Translations under genes and position numbers: made by a program
NCBI RefSeq assembly: GCF_000472425.1
Contig: NZ_AXAI01000033.1
Coordinates: 1 to 54,101 of the forward strand
Source: Bradyrhizobium sp. Tv2a-2
Lineage (GTDB): Bacteria > Pseudomonadota > Alphaproteobacteria > Rhizobiales > Xanthobacteraceae
Length of the DNA stretch: 54,101 nucleotides
Reading direction: 5' to 3'
In this document: piece after piece, positions 34,439-42,552 of the stretch
Layout: the number at the start of each line of letters is the position of its first letter
How positions within the stretch are numbered: position 1 is the stretch's first letter
Notes under the pieces: model-generated
What the model was told of the DNA's origin: nothing
Databases searched by the model: none
The model's input: the letters and a program-made list of their open reading frames with translations, nothing else

Positions 34439-35860
34439 ATGTCGAAATCCCGCTTCGTAATGGCCGTGCTGGCTCTCGCCATCGCCTTGTCCGGCGCAGC
34501 GCTCGCGCGGGGCGGTGGCGGAGGTCACGGCGGTGGCGGTGGCGGTGGAGGCCACGGCGGCGGCGGCCATGGGGGCGGCGGCCATTTCGGCGGCGGGCAT
34601 TTTGGTGGCGGCCATTTTGGTGGAGGCCATTTTGGGGGCGGACATTTTGGCGGGGGCCATTTCGGCGGCGCTCATTTCGGTGGCGGCCATCACGGCGGCG
34701 CGCATTTCGCAGCCTCTCACGGATTTGCGCACGGATTCGCACATGGCGGCCGGTCCTTCGCCGGTCATGGCGGCGCGCATTTCAGTCAAATGCACAACGC
34801 CGCGATCCGGCCCGGACATGTCCGCGGCGCGATGACGTCGTTTGCCCATGCCGGCGCCTTGCGCGGCGGGCGCTTCCTCAGCAGTCCCCTCGCGCGCGGC
34901 CAGATCGTAGCGGCAGCGGCGCTTGCGGGATGGCATGGTGGTTCCTTCGGCAATGGCTGGTGGCAGCATGGCAACGGGTTCTATGGCTGGATCGGCCCGC
35001 TGTTCTGGCCTTTCGCCTATTTCGACATCTATGACTACACGATCTGGGGTGACGGGATCGGCTTCTGGGATTACGGCTATCCCGACATCTATGCAGGCAT
35101 CTTCGCGCCGTACGGCTATGGCGATCTCGCCGGCTACATGGCGCAGCCGTCGCGTGGCAGGCGTTATGAGCGGGTGCCTTCGGTCGCGCAGTTCTGCGGC
35201 GACGACAGCCGCGAGATCGCGAGCCTTCCGATCGAGCAGATCCAGCAGGCTATCGAGCCCGACGACGCGCAGCGCGCGGCCCTCGATGAACTCGCCAACG
35301 CCTCGGTCCAGGCAGCGCAGGCGATCCGTGCCTCATGCCCGACGCAGGTCGCGTCCACGGCGCCGGGCCGGCTTGCCGCCATGCAGCAGCGCGTCGAGGC
35401 GATGATCTCGGCGGTCGGCATGGTGCGCCCGCCGCTCGATAAGTTCTACGGCATGCTCAATGACGAGCAGAAGGAGCGGTTCAATGCGCTGGCGGAGGAG
35501 CAGCGCAAGGCGCGCGCGTCGCGGGCGTCGCTGACGCAGGACTGTGGCAGCACGCAGCCGGCCGCGTTCCAATGGCCCGAGGGCGAGATCGAGGCGAGGG
35601 TACGTCCCTCCGACGCCCAGCGGGGTGCACTCGGGGGCCTGCAGGACGCGAGCGCCAAGGCTGCCGACATGCTGAAGACCGCATGCCAGCCGAATGATCC
35701 GCTTACGCCGCCGGCAAGGCTTGCGGCGGCTACCGCGCGCCTCGACACCATGCTGCAGGCTGTGAAGCTCGTGCGCCCGGCGCTTGACGGCTTTTACACA
35801 ACGTTGAGCGACGAGCAGAGGGCACAGTTCGAGGCCATCGGACCTCGGCGAACGTCCTGA
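34439..35860 (+). CDS. Exported LTXXQ (Spy/CpxP-like) repeat protein with Gly/His tract, copy 2
   Basis: 473-residue paralogue of the preceding protein. The signal peptide MSKSRFVMAVLALAIALSGA is cut after ALA; then come roughly 85 residues of Gly/His-rich repeats, the same aromatic block (WHGGSFGNGWWQHGNGFYGW, YDYTIWGDGIGFWDYGY), and two LTXXQ-type helical units ending LNDEQKERFNAL and LSDEQRAQFEAIGP. The C-terminus is nearly identical in form to copy 1. The histidine-rich tract could bind Zn, Ni or Cu; the helical units suggest a periplasmic chaperone or stress role. Both ideas are inferred. A GGAGG site precedes a GTG-ATG pair; ATG 34439 is used. Confidence 0.85.
   Translation: MSKSRFVMAVLALAIALSGAALARGGGGGHGGGGGGGGHGGGGHGGGGHFGGGHFGGGHFGGGHFGGGHFGGGHFGGAHFGGGHHGGAHFAASHGFAHGFAHGGRSFAGHGGAHFSQMHNAAIRPGHVRGAMTSFAHAGALRGGRFLSSPLARGQIVAAAALAGWHGGSFGNGWWQHGNGFYGWIGPLFWPFAYFDIYDYTIWGDGIGFWDYGYPDIYAGIFAPYGYGDLAGYMAQPSRGRRYERVPSVAQFCGDDSREIASLPIEQIQQAIEPDDAQRAALDELANASVQAAQAIRASCPTQVASTAPGRLAAMQQRVEAMISAVGMVRPPLDKFYGMLNDEQKERFNALAEEQRKARASRASLTQDCGSTQPAAFQWPEGEIEARVRPSDAQRGALGGLQDASAKAADMLKTACQPNDPLTPPARLAAATARLDTMLQAVKLVRPALDGFYTTLSDEQRAQFEAIGPRRTS
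34505..34760 (+). repeat. Gly/His-coding tandem repeat (GGGHF units)
   Basis: An imperfect 15-base DNA repeat of the type 'GGCGGCCATTTTGGT' recurs at least six times and codes for GGGHF units, preceded by poly-Gly/His. The strongly biased composition makes this stretch prone to expansion or contraction by slippage, so its length may vary between strains. It is part of the exported protein at 34439. Confidence 0.8.
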
Positions 35861-35879
35861 TATCCCGCAGACCGGAGCA

Positions 35880-37586
35880 TCACGAATAGCGCGTCGATGG
35901 GCCCGAAAGTGCGCGCACGGCTTCGTCGACGCTGTGGAAGACGTGGTCCCGCGCCAGGACACCGTAGAGTCCGAAGCGCTCGAAGGCGGCCTGAGCACGC
36001 AGCGATTCCAGGCGGGCCACCGCGACATTGATGCCCTGGTCGCGGCATTGCGTGAACAGCTCGAGCAGGAGCTGCGCGGCGGTGAAGTCGATTTCAGGCG
36101 TTGAGGCGGCCTCGATCACGAGCAGTTGCGGCTTTTTCTTCTGCAGCATCTGCAACAGGTCGGCGCGGAAACTCGAGGCATTGAGGAAGAAGAGCGGCGC
36201 CTGCAGACCGACCACGAGCACGCCGGGATCCCGCTCGCCGGAGATGTGCGGATGCGCCGGCCACCAGATCGTGGTTCCCGGCACGCGTTCGAACATCACA
36301 AGGCGGGCGCGCGTCGTGCTCCAGATGCCGTGCAGGAGCGACAGCACGATGCCGATCGCGACGCCTTCCTCGATCGGCAGCACGATGATTGCTGCCGCGG
36401 TCGCGAGGATCAGGGAAAATTCCGGCAGCGATTGCCGAAACACCATCGCGATCTGGTGGAAGCGGATGATGCGCAAGGCCACGAACAGCAGGACGCCGGC
36501 GAGTGCAGCGTCGGGCACGTGCTTGAGCAGTGTTCCGCCGAACGCCGACAGCGCCATCACGATGGCTGCGGCGGCAAGACCTGCCGCCTGCGTTTTGCCG
36601 CCGGTCTCCACGACGATGCCGGTGCGCGGCGGGCTGGCATCGACGGGAAAGGCGCCGAACAGGCCGGCAACCAGGCTCCCGGCGCCGACGCCCAGGAAAT
36701 CACGGTCGACGTCGGCAGGCTTTCCCGGCTCGGACGGGAACGAGCGGGTGACGGCGGCGGTCTGCACCATCACCACAATGGCGATCAGCAGGCTCACCGG
36801 GATGAGCTTCGCCCATTGTTCGGCGCCGATATTTGGCACTGTCGGCGAAGGCAAGGTCGCCGGCACGCTGCCGACCACGCTGACGCCCTTGCCTTCCAGA
36901 TTGGCTGCGATCACCGCAAGGGTTGCTCCGACCAGCCCGATCAGCGCGCCCGGAAGCCTGGCGCTCACCTTTTCCAAGCCCGCGACCACCGCCAGTACGC
37001 CAAGCCCGATTGCAACCGTGTATGCGTTGGCCTCACCCGCATGCCGGCCAAGCTCCCACATCCTCTGCAGCATCGGCCCGGCAGGCGTGGCCACGCCAAG
37101 CACCACGGGCATTTGCGAGACCAGGATGTGTACGGCGATGCCGGCGAGAAAGCCGACCATCACCGGGGTCGACAACAGATTGGCAATGCCGCCGAGGCGG
37201 AACAGGCCGCTCAGAATCAGGAGCAGGCCGACCAGAAACGAAAGCGCGATCGCCAGCGGCTGGTACTCGGGCGAGCCGGCGGCGGCAAGCAGCGCCAGTC
37301 CGCCGGCAAAGATCGGTGTAATGGTGGAGTCGGCGCCGCAGGACAGGAAGCGGTTGCCGCCGAGCAGCGCAAAGCCGAGCGATCCCGCAACGAAGGCGAG
37401 AAAGCCGAGCTGCGGCGGGAAGCCCCCGAGCCGGGACGTCGCCATCTGCTCCGGGATCGCGATCGCTGCCAGCGTGAGGCCGGCGATCAGGTCGCCGGGC
37501 AGATGGCCGAACTGGTAGCCGCGCAGCGAGCTGAACACCGGCCAGGATCTGTCGGATGATGCTGGTGCACCGTTTGGTCCGGTCAC
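35880..37586 (-). CDS. SulP-family anion transporter with STAS domain
   Basis: 568-residue transporter. SulP domain with about 12-14 membrane segments (LIAGLTLAAIAIPEQMATSR is the family opening motif; SASP-like DASPPRTGIVVETGGKTQAA is the conserved inner loop), then a C-terminal STAS domain from about residue 430 (VLVVGLQAPLFFLNASSFRA, LLVIEAASTPEIDFTAAQLL). Such proteins move sulphate, bicarbonate or dicarboxylates. GTG 37586 is preferred, since GAAGGAG lies 8 bases upstream and the sequence before it (frame open to 37727) is not membrane-like. It converges with the LTXXQ gene and ends 19 bases from it. Confidence 0.88.
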   Translation of the reverse strand: MTGPNGAPASSDRSWPVFSSLRGYQFGHLPGDLIAGLTLAAIAIPEQMATSRLGGFPPQLGFLAFVAGSLGFALLGGNRFLSCGADSTITPIFAGGLALLAAAGSPEYQPLAIALSFLVGLLLILSGLFRLGGIANLLSTPVMVGFLAGIAVHILVSQMPVVLGVATPAGPMLQRMWELGRHAGEANAYTVAIGLGVLAVVAGLEKVSARLPGALIGLVGATLAVIAANLEGKGVSVVGSVPATLPSPTVPNIGAEQWAKLIPVSLLIAIVVMVQTAAVTRSFPSEPGKPADVDRDFLGVGAGSLVAGLFGAFPVDASPPRTGIVVETGGKTQAAGLAAAAIVMALSAFGGTLLKHVPDAALAGVLLFVALRIIRFHQIAMVFRQSLPEFSLILATAAAIIVLPIEEGVAIGIVLSLLHGIWSTTRARLVMFERVPGTTIWWPAHPHISGERDPGVLVVGLQAPLFFLNASSFRADLLQMLQKKKPQLLVIEAASTPEIDFTAAQLLLELFTQCRDQGINVAVARLESLRAQAAFERFGLYGVLARDHVFHSVDEAVRALSGPSTRYS

Positions 37587-37760
37587 GCCTCGACTCCTTC
37601 TAACGCCATCGCGCGAGGAAAACCGATCGCAGCGTCCGCGGCAAGAGCTTACGCGCTGCCGCATTTTTGCGAGAGCGCAAGCCGTGGACCAAGCGATTCC
37701 GGCCGAGGGCCTATCGGCGATAGCCACCGCCTTCCATGCCGCCGCTGCGATGCAACAGTC

Positions 37761-37845
37761 TAGCAGGAGTGTTGAGGAAGTCGGTGGCGAAGCATTTCGT
37801 ATCGTGATTCTCTAGGATCAGGATGGAGGCTGGAGTTCGCGTCGC
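37761..37845 (+). mobile_element. Left-end fragment of an insertion sequence, copy 1
   Basis: Bases 37761-37818, starting TAGCAGGAGTGTTGA and ending ATTCTCTAGGAT, closely match 39081-39137 in the same orientation. After that, a short segment GGAGGCTGGAGTTCGCGTCG matches the transposase-coding part of the second copy, with about 65 bases missing between. I read this as the left end of an IS5/IS1182-like element with an internal deletion, joined to the end of the DUF2280 pseudogene near 37845. Confidence 0.6.
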
Positions 37846-38129
37846 CATGCGATCGAGCCGGCGCAACCGTACCGCCTTGTTCGCGATCGGGGTGGCGTCG
37901 AGATCCTTCAGGAACTTCTCTCGGGTCTTGGCGAACAGCGCCTTGAATTCGTCGCTCATCGCAACGCCATTCTTCGACGTCGCGTTATCGAAGTGGGCCC
38001 GCTGGTGGGTCACCTCGAGGCTGAACTCTTCCTTCCTGCTTTCACCACCTGCGACGGCGTGTCAAACTCCGCAAGCCGCCGGACGATAAGGCGCTTTACG
38101 ATGAAAGGGAGTTCTTTGGACGTTGCCAT
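37845..38129 (-). pseudogene. Frameshifted DUF2280 phage-type gene
   Basis: On the minus strand, ATG 38129 opens MATSKELPFIVKRLIV, then RRLAEFDTPSQVVKA. At about 38035-38040 the frame must shift by one base to continue KEEFSLEVTHQRAHFDNATS and then ALFAKTREKFLKDLDATPIA and NKAVRLRRLDRMA. Together this follows the DUF2280 family order (DTPSQV..AVKEEFG, RERFLED..IPIA..VRLR.LDRM), small phage proteins encoded near terminase genes. A one-base loss disrupts it, and its 3' end runs into insertion-sequence DNA. This is a prophage relic. Confidence 0.7.
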
Positions 38130-38270
38130 AAGCGCACCGTCAAACGGACGCAGGATCATGCGTTCACAGATACACACAAGTGGATCTTATTTTACAAATG
38201 AAACCATTTTCGGCTTGTGGAGCGTTCGATCGCGGCACGATCATGCGTCCCATCGCAATGAGAGGCCAAC

Positions 38271-39083
38271 ATGTCAAATATTCCACCTCTTCGGCCGGCA
38301 GATCTCGCCACCGAGGCTTCCCAGAGGACCGAAACGCATGTTGGCTCATCGACTGACGAGCGAGCATTTGCCTCCACATTCGGACAGCTCGGACCTGAGG
38401 CGACGCCGCCGCATCGGGGTATCAGCGATTTGCCTACAGAGCTTTTACAACAGACTATGAGGGACATGCGGCCCCAAGACATGCGGCGCTTCAGTGAGAC
38501 GAGCCAGCGTCATCGTGAGATCGTGCAAAATGACGCAACTCTCAGCGCGACGCTGGCGCACGCCCAATCAGCAAACAGAACGATGGGTAGGCTTAAAAGC
38601 GAGGGAAGACTTGATCCAACCAACCCGACATTTGCGGTGTCGCATATACGGCTTGGTCGAGACTTTCCGTTCATCGAAGAAGGGGAAGGCGATGATTTGA
38701 TACGGGCTACTGTAAATATACCGGACGAGAGGCTTCGAAGCACCGCCATAGGAACCGCCGTGCGAAACTGGGCCGATTTATCGAGTTACCAGCGTGATAC
38801 TCTCCTGAGCGGAGCCATAACAATCCGAGATCCACAACAACTTGCTGGGATACTGAAGGATATAGGACATAGCAATTTGCGGCTGCTAGACACGCGTCAG
38901 CAAACAATGTGGGTTACCGCCGTCTTACGCCTTCCATCACGACAGCGTCTCTCCGTAGTGAGCGAGTCTAATGCAAGTCAACTGAGCGATCAGTCTCATA
39001 GACTGCTTCGTGGCGATGTGGCGTCACTGCCCGCCTCTTTACAGAAAAATTTGGCTCTCCGAAAACTGGGACCTGCCCGTTAG
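38271..39083 (+). CDS. F-box protein, candidate secreted effector, truncated by an IS end
   Basis: 270-residue soluble protein without signal peptide. The N-terminal 60 residues are polar and disordered-looking. An F-box follows at about residues 47-80: ISDLPTELLQQTMRDMRPQD then MRRFSETSQRHREIV, matching 'LP.E(LI)L..I...L...DL.R....(C/S)..W..(I/L)'. The rest is helical with repeat-like segments (TVNIPDERLRSTAIGTAVRN, AITIRDPQQLAGILKDIGHS). F-boxes bind Skp1 in eukaryotic SCF ubiquitin ligases, so a bacterial one is expected to act in a host cell, as do Agrobacterium VirF and Ralstonia GALA proteins. No tts box or nod box was found in 38130-38270. Composition is less GC-rich than the flanks. 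The TAG stop is the first triplet of the following IS fragment, so the original C-terminus is probably lost. Confidence 0.7.
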   Translation: MSNIPPLRPADLATEASQRTETHVGSSTDERAFASTFGQLGPEATPPHRGISDLPTELLQQTMRDMRPQDMRRFSETSQRHREIVQNDATLSATLAHAQSANRTMGRLKSEGRLDPTNPTFAVSHIRLGRDFPFIEEGEGDDLIRATVNIPDERLRSTAIGTAVRNWADLSSYQRDTLLSGAITIRDPQQLAGILKDIGHSNLRLLDTRQQTMWVTAVLRLPSRQRLSVVSESNASQLSDQSHRLLRGDVASLPASLQKNLALRKLGPAR

Positions 39084-39330
39084 CAGGGTGTTGAAGAGGT
39101 AGGTAGCGAAGCATCTCGTATTGTGATTCTCTAGGATGACGATTTGACTGGGGGAGACGATGCGGGGAAGTGAGAAATGGTCCGGCTGGCTTTTCAGTTA
39201 AGTGGACTTGGAGGCTCGAGTTCGCGTCGATCTGATCCGAGACGTGGCGAATGTGGCGCTGTGCGACCTTTCTGGGGAGTTCGGCAAGCTCTATACGGAC
39301 TTCGTGCACGCCCTTGTCCGGGCAAAATGA
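39081..39330 (+). mobile_element. IS fragment, copy 2, with transposase 5' remnant
   Basis: Starts with the same 57-base end as 37761-37818. It is followed by a decayed transposase start in the plus frame: ATG near 39159, MRGSEKWSGWLFS, a stop, then VDLEARVRVDLIRDVANVAL and CDLSGEFGKLYTDF. From memory this follows IS5/IS1182-type transposases ('MRGSDERSGSLFSYVDLE.RVR.DHPLR.IR..VN.AL..LSGEF..LY'). A premature stop and deletions make it inactive. It has the same orientation as copy 1, so the two frame the F-box gene. Confidence 0.6.
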
Positions 39331-39352
39331 CCGGCGGCCCCGGTCATTTTGC
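39322..39352. terminator. Perfect 13-bp hairpin
   Basis: GCAAAATGACCGG, a five-base loop CGGCC, and CCGGTCATTTTGC form a perfect stem with A/T-rich outer ends. It lies 76 bases beyond the stop of the minus-strand binding-protein gene and overlaps the end of the transposase remnant. The A4/T4 ends could serve as a weak bidirectional terminator. A repeat-element end is the alternative. Confidence 0.45.
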
Positions 39353-39427
39353 ATGATCGGTCCGGGCCCAAGCGGGAAACCAGATACCCATGCCGGCATC
39401 TCAAAGATTTGTCTGGTGCGATGTCGG

Positions 39428-40621
39428 TTATTTTTCGCCGAGCACGTCGCCGAATAGAGCCCACGATTTTCCGTCAAATCTCGCCATCTGGATTTGCCGG
39501 ATCGGCGTAACGTTGCCAGGCTCGGTATAGGCCTTGATGCCCGGAAGCAGCATTGGCAATTCCAGCCCGTTCAGGTTCGTCGCCTGTTTGAGGATGTTCT
39601 CCCGACCGAGATCGTCTTTGCAATTTTTCAACACTTCGACCATCAGCTGCGCCACCGTATAGCCCTGTACATTGAACAGATCGCCGGGGTTGGCGTTCGG
39701 TTGATACTTCGTCATCCATGCCTGCCAGTCCTTCAACGCGGGATCGTTGGCCCAGCGGGCATCGTTCGGATCCTTCAGGTAAAGCCCGGTCACCACGCCG
39801 GCCGAGTTTTCCAAGCCGGCAGGCTCGAGCACAGCGGAGACCGAGTTCGAAACCGACGGCAGGATGATCAACGGCTTCCAGCCCATGCTGCCAGCTTTTC
39901 TCAGGGCCTGCGCAGCGAATTTGGGCGTGGCCTCGGCAAAGAAGACGTCGGCGCCCGACTCGCGCATCGTCACCATCTGGGAATCGATCGTCGGATCGGA
40001 GGTGAGATAGGTGGTCTCGGAGACGAGCTGGTCGATATGCTCGCCGAGGCCGGCCTTGAATCCCTTCAAGTAATCCTTGCCCGCATCCTCGTTCGGCGTG
40101 ATCACCGCGATCTTCGCATTCGGCTTGGTCTTTAGTACGAATTGCGCGTAAAGGCGCCCCTCGAGCTCGTAGGTCGGATTGAAGCCGACGGTCCAAGGAA
40201 ACTGCTTTGGATCATTCCACCGTGTCGCCCCTGACGACACGAAAAGCTGCGGGACGTGCTTGATGTTGAGATATTTTTGAACTGCGATGTTGGGGGCCGT
40301 GCCGACCGAGCTGAACAGCGCCAGCACTTCATCCTGTTCGACGAGCCTGCGGGTCTGCTCGACCGTCTTCGGTGGCGAATACGCATCGTCCAGACTCTGG
40401 AAATCGATCTTGCGACCGTTGATGCCGCCCTGGTCGTTGATCATTTGGAAGTACGCTGCTTCCGCTTTGGCGACCGTGCCATATGCCGAAGCCGGACCAC
40501 TGTAGGGAGCGGTGTTGCCGAGCTTGATGGTGTTCTCCGCGGCTTCGGCCGGTCCATTGGCAATTGAAGCGAGCGCGACGCCGAGAAGCGAGCCGATCAG
40601 GAATTTGCGTTGAGTTGACAA
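39428..40621 (-). CDS. ABC transporter substrate-binding protein, branched-chain amino-acid type
   Basis: 397-residue periplasmic binding protein of the LivJ/Leu-Ile-Val family. A signal peptide (KFLIGSLLGVALASIANGPA, cleavage after AEA) is followed by IKLGNTAPYSGPASAYGTVA, the family opening, and INDQGGINGRKIDFQSLDDA, the first lobe signature. The C-terminus ends QIQMARFDGKSWALFGDVLG. The start appears to be TTG 40621 behind GAGGAAAC. Such proteins in rhizobia also serve aromatic or organic acids, so the ligand is open. No permease or ATPase gene is next to it; the nearest right-hand gene is the epimerase-like one. It may be an orphan component of a transporter encoded elsewhere. Confidence 0.9.
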   Translation of the reverse strand: MSTQRKFLIGSLLGVALASIANGPAEAAENTIKLGNTAPYSGPASAYGTVAKAEAAYFQMINDQGGINGRKIDFQSLDDAYSPPKTVEQTRRLVEQDEVLALFSSVGTAPNIAVQKYLNIKHVPQLFVSSGATRWNDPKQFPWTVGFNPTYELEGRLYAQFVLKTKPNAKIAVITPNEDAGKDYLKGFKAGLGEHIDQLVSETTYLTSDPTIDSQMVTMRESGADVFFAEATPKFAAQALRKAGSMGWKPLIILPSVSNSVSAVLEPAGLENSAGVVTGLYLKDPNDARWANDPALKDWQAWMTKYQPNANPGDLFNVQGYTVAQLMVEVLKNCKDDLGRENILKQATNLNGLELPMLLPGIKAYTEPGNVTPIRQIQMARFDGKSWALFGDVLGEK

Positions 40622-40863
40622 GACAGGTTTCCTCTTTTTCTTGGTTTTGCGACCGCGCGCAAACTATTGAATTGAGGTTGGATGCGCAAACGAGACAATT
40701 TCGCTCGCCGGGAAATTGGCGCCGCCAGCCCCACGCTCATCGTGAAGCAGCCAAGCCAACTTGTGCATTGACTGCTTGAGCGGGAGCTCTCGTTGGACCA
40801 CGCATCCTCGTCGGACATGTTCAGTCCGAATTCGCGCTCGACCGCGTGCCGGCGATGGCGTGA

Positions 40864-41736
40864 TCAGCGAACGCTGATCCGATAACTCAACCGCTCGGTC
40901 TCGCCCGGCTTGATGTGCATGAGGCCGGGCTTGCCGGCAAACTCGCCGTCGAATCCTTGCGGGCTGGCAAACCCGCGCCACGGCTCGATGCAAAGAAACG
41001 GTGCGCCACCGGGTTTCGACCAGATACCGAGTTCCCGGAATGCGTTCCAGGAAATTTCGAGCGACGGCCCCTCGGTAGCAGCGTAACGCACGGATGTGCT
41101 CGCGGGCTTGTCGAGAATGATCGCGTCGTCGTCGAACAGCGTTTCCGACAGCGCAAGCTCGCCGCCTCGGATCGGGCTTGGCTCCGGCTGAGGGCGCAGC
41201 AAACCGTCTTTCAGCCGCCGGATCGGCGCCGGCTCGTTCCGCGAGAAACTGAGACGATAGCTCTCTTTGCTCACGCCCGGCAGCAAGGGCCAATTGAAGG
41301 CCGGGTGCCCGCCGATCGATGCGGGCAGCAACTCGCGGCCGGGATTGGCGATGTCAAAGGACACGTCGAGGTCGGCGCCATCAAGCGTGTAGGTCACGGT
41401 CAGACGAAATGCGAAAGGATAGCGCGTGCGGCTTTCCGCATTGTCGGTGAGGACGAGCCGGCACGTGGAGCGCCCGCGGTCGAGCCATTCGAATCTGCTG
41501 TCTCTGGCAAAGCCATGCTGCGTCATCGGATAGGACTTGCCGCGATGGTGCAGCGTATCGTTCTTCAGCTTGCCCACGATCGGAAACAACAGCGGCGCAT
41601 GGCGCTTCCACGCGGGCCCCGCTCCCCACACAAACTCCAGACCTGCGGCGGTCTTCAGGGAGCACAATTCGGCGCCATGGGCGAGCACGGTCGCCGTCAC
41701 GCCGTCGCCGTGGATGGTGTGCTGGTCTTCACTCAT
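40864..41736 (-). CDS. Aldose 1-epimerase family protein
   Basis: 290-residue galactose-mutarotase-fold protein. Seen: GVTATVLAHGAELCSLKTAA at the start (strand with the family's GA.L.S), FVWGAGPAWKRHAPLLFPIV, the His motif MTQHGFARDSRFEWLD, and ASIGGHPAFNWPLL with the second catalytic-type His. This matches the aldose-1-epimerase-like group (YihR/LacX type). It should interconvert sugar anomers or act on a related sugar in the cytoplasm. ATG 41736 is used; upstream in-frame codons to 41832 lack similarity. No sugar pathway genes adjoin it. Confidence 0.85.
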   Translation of the reverse strand: MSEDQHTIHGDGVTATVLAHGAELCSLKTAAGLEFVWGAGPAWKRHAPLLFPIVGKLKNDTLHHRGKSYPMTQHGFARDSRFEWLDRGRSTCRLVLTDNAESRTRYPFAFRLTVTYTLDGADLDVSFDIANPGRELLPASIGGHPAFNWPLLPGVSKESYRLSFSRNEPAPIRRLKDGLLRPQPEPSPIRGGELALSETLFDDDAIILDKPASTSVRYAATEGPSLEISWNAFRELGIWSKPGGAPFLCIEPWRGFASPQGFDGEFAGKPGLMHIKPGETERLSYRISVR

Positions 41737-41917
41737 GAATGGACTTCCAGAAGCGGGAGGCAGAAGCCGATTCTTACTGCCTGTGGCGCCCGCAGTCAGC
41801 CTCCTCCCGAGAGCGTGCAATTCGACCAACAATCATCTGTTGATTTTGCATTTATATGATGTTTAGACATCCGTCATACAAAGCCCAGGCCCGTTGGCAG
41901 GGCGGGAGGAGATTTGG

Positions 41918-42367
41918 ATGGCGGGAACGATCCTGGTCCTCAATGGACCCAACCTGAACCTGCTCGGCGTGCGCGAGCCCGAGATCTACGGGCGCGACAC
42001 GCTCGAAGACATCAGGAAGCGATGTGTGGAGCAGGGGAAGAAGCACGGCCTTGAGATCGACTTCCGCCAATCAAACTCCGAGGCGACCCTGATTGACTGG
42101 CTGCACGAGGCGCGCGGGACCAAGATCGGCGTCGCCATCAATCCCGCCGGACTCTCGTTTCATTCGATCCCGCTGCTTGACGCGCTGAAGATGTTCGATG
42201 GGCCGAAGGTCGAGGTCCACATCACCAACATCCACAAGCGCGAGCCCATGTATCAGAAGTCGCTGATGTCACACGGCGTCACCGGCGTAATCGCGGGGCT
42301 CGGCGCCACAGGCTATGTGCTCGCCATCGATGCGCTCGCCGATCTGGCGAAGGCCGGCAAGGCCTGA
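41918..42367 (+). CDS. aroQ: Type II 3-dehydroquinate dehydratase
   Basis: 149-residue enzyme that converts 3-dehydroquinate to 3-dehydroshikimate, in the shikimate pathway or in quinate breakdown. Signature ILVLNGPNLNLLGVREPEIY carries the catalytic loop arginine and the reactive tyrosine (Y of EIYG). FRQSNSEATLIDWLHEARG, INPAGLSFHSIPLLDAL (with the substrate-binding Asn) and EVHITNIHKREP follow in the standard order, and the length is normal for the dodecameric type II enzyme. ATG 41918 has GGGAGGAG upstream. The neighbouring TRAP remnant, flavoprotein and GntR gene suggest a catabolic copy rather than the biosynthetic one; that is inference. Confidence 0.93.
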   Translation: MAGTILVLNGPNLNLLGVREPEIYGRDTLEDIRKRCVEQGKKHGLEIDFRQSNSEATLIDWLHEARGTKIGVAINPAGLSFHSIPLLDALKMFDGPKVEVHITNIHKREPMYQKSLMSHGVTGVIAGLGATGYVLAIDALADLAKAGKA

Positions 42368-42405
42368 TCGCACACCATCAATCAACAATTCCAATCCGGG
42401 AGGGG

Positions 42406-42531
42406 GCCTGCGCGATCAGCAGGGTGCATCCGGACGAAGGATTGAAGCCGATCGTCGGCTACCTCGTTGCGCTTCTCATCGGATTGCTGCTGGTAGCGTT
42501 CGTGCCCTGGATTTCCATCGGGTTTTTGTAG
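42406..42531 (+). pseudogene. C-terminal remnant of a TRAP-transporter large permease
   Basis: Directly after aroQ a 40-codon frame ends with VHPDEGLKPIVGYLVALLIG followed by LLLVAFVPWISIGFL and a stop at 42529. A single hydrophobic helix after a short polar 'P.EG..P' stretch is the usual last helix of DctM-type TRAP permeases. Nothing upstream encodes the rest of the protein, so this seems to be what a deletion between aroQ and the permease left behind. A free-standing 35-residue membrane peptide started by GTG 42424 is the alternative. Confidence 0.45.
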
Positions 42532-42552
42532 ACCGCAGCGAAGCGAGACCGG

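Noticed and set aside
34515..34835. Ala/Ile-rich frame across the Gly/His repeat
   Set aside because: It is the +1 shadow of the tandem repeat and only mirrors its periodicity.
36028..37559. Two long plus-strand frames opposite the SulP gene
   Set aside because: They are mirror-image frames of a high-GC membrane-protein gene; the SulP and STAS motifs are on the minus strand.
38130..38270. Search for a tts box or nod box upstream of the F-box gene
   Set aside because: No stretch matches the tts-box pattern (GTCAG-CTT-TCG-AAGCT) beyond chance; type III control is therefore not supported by sequence.
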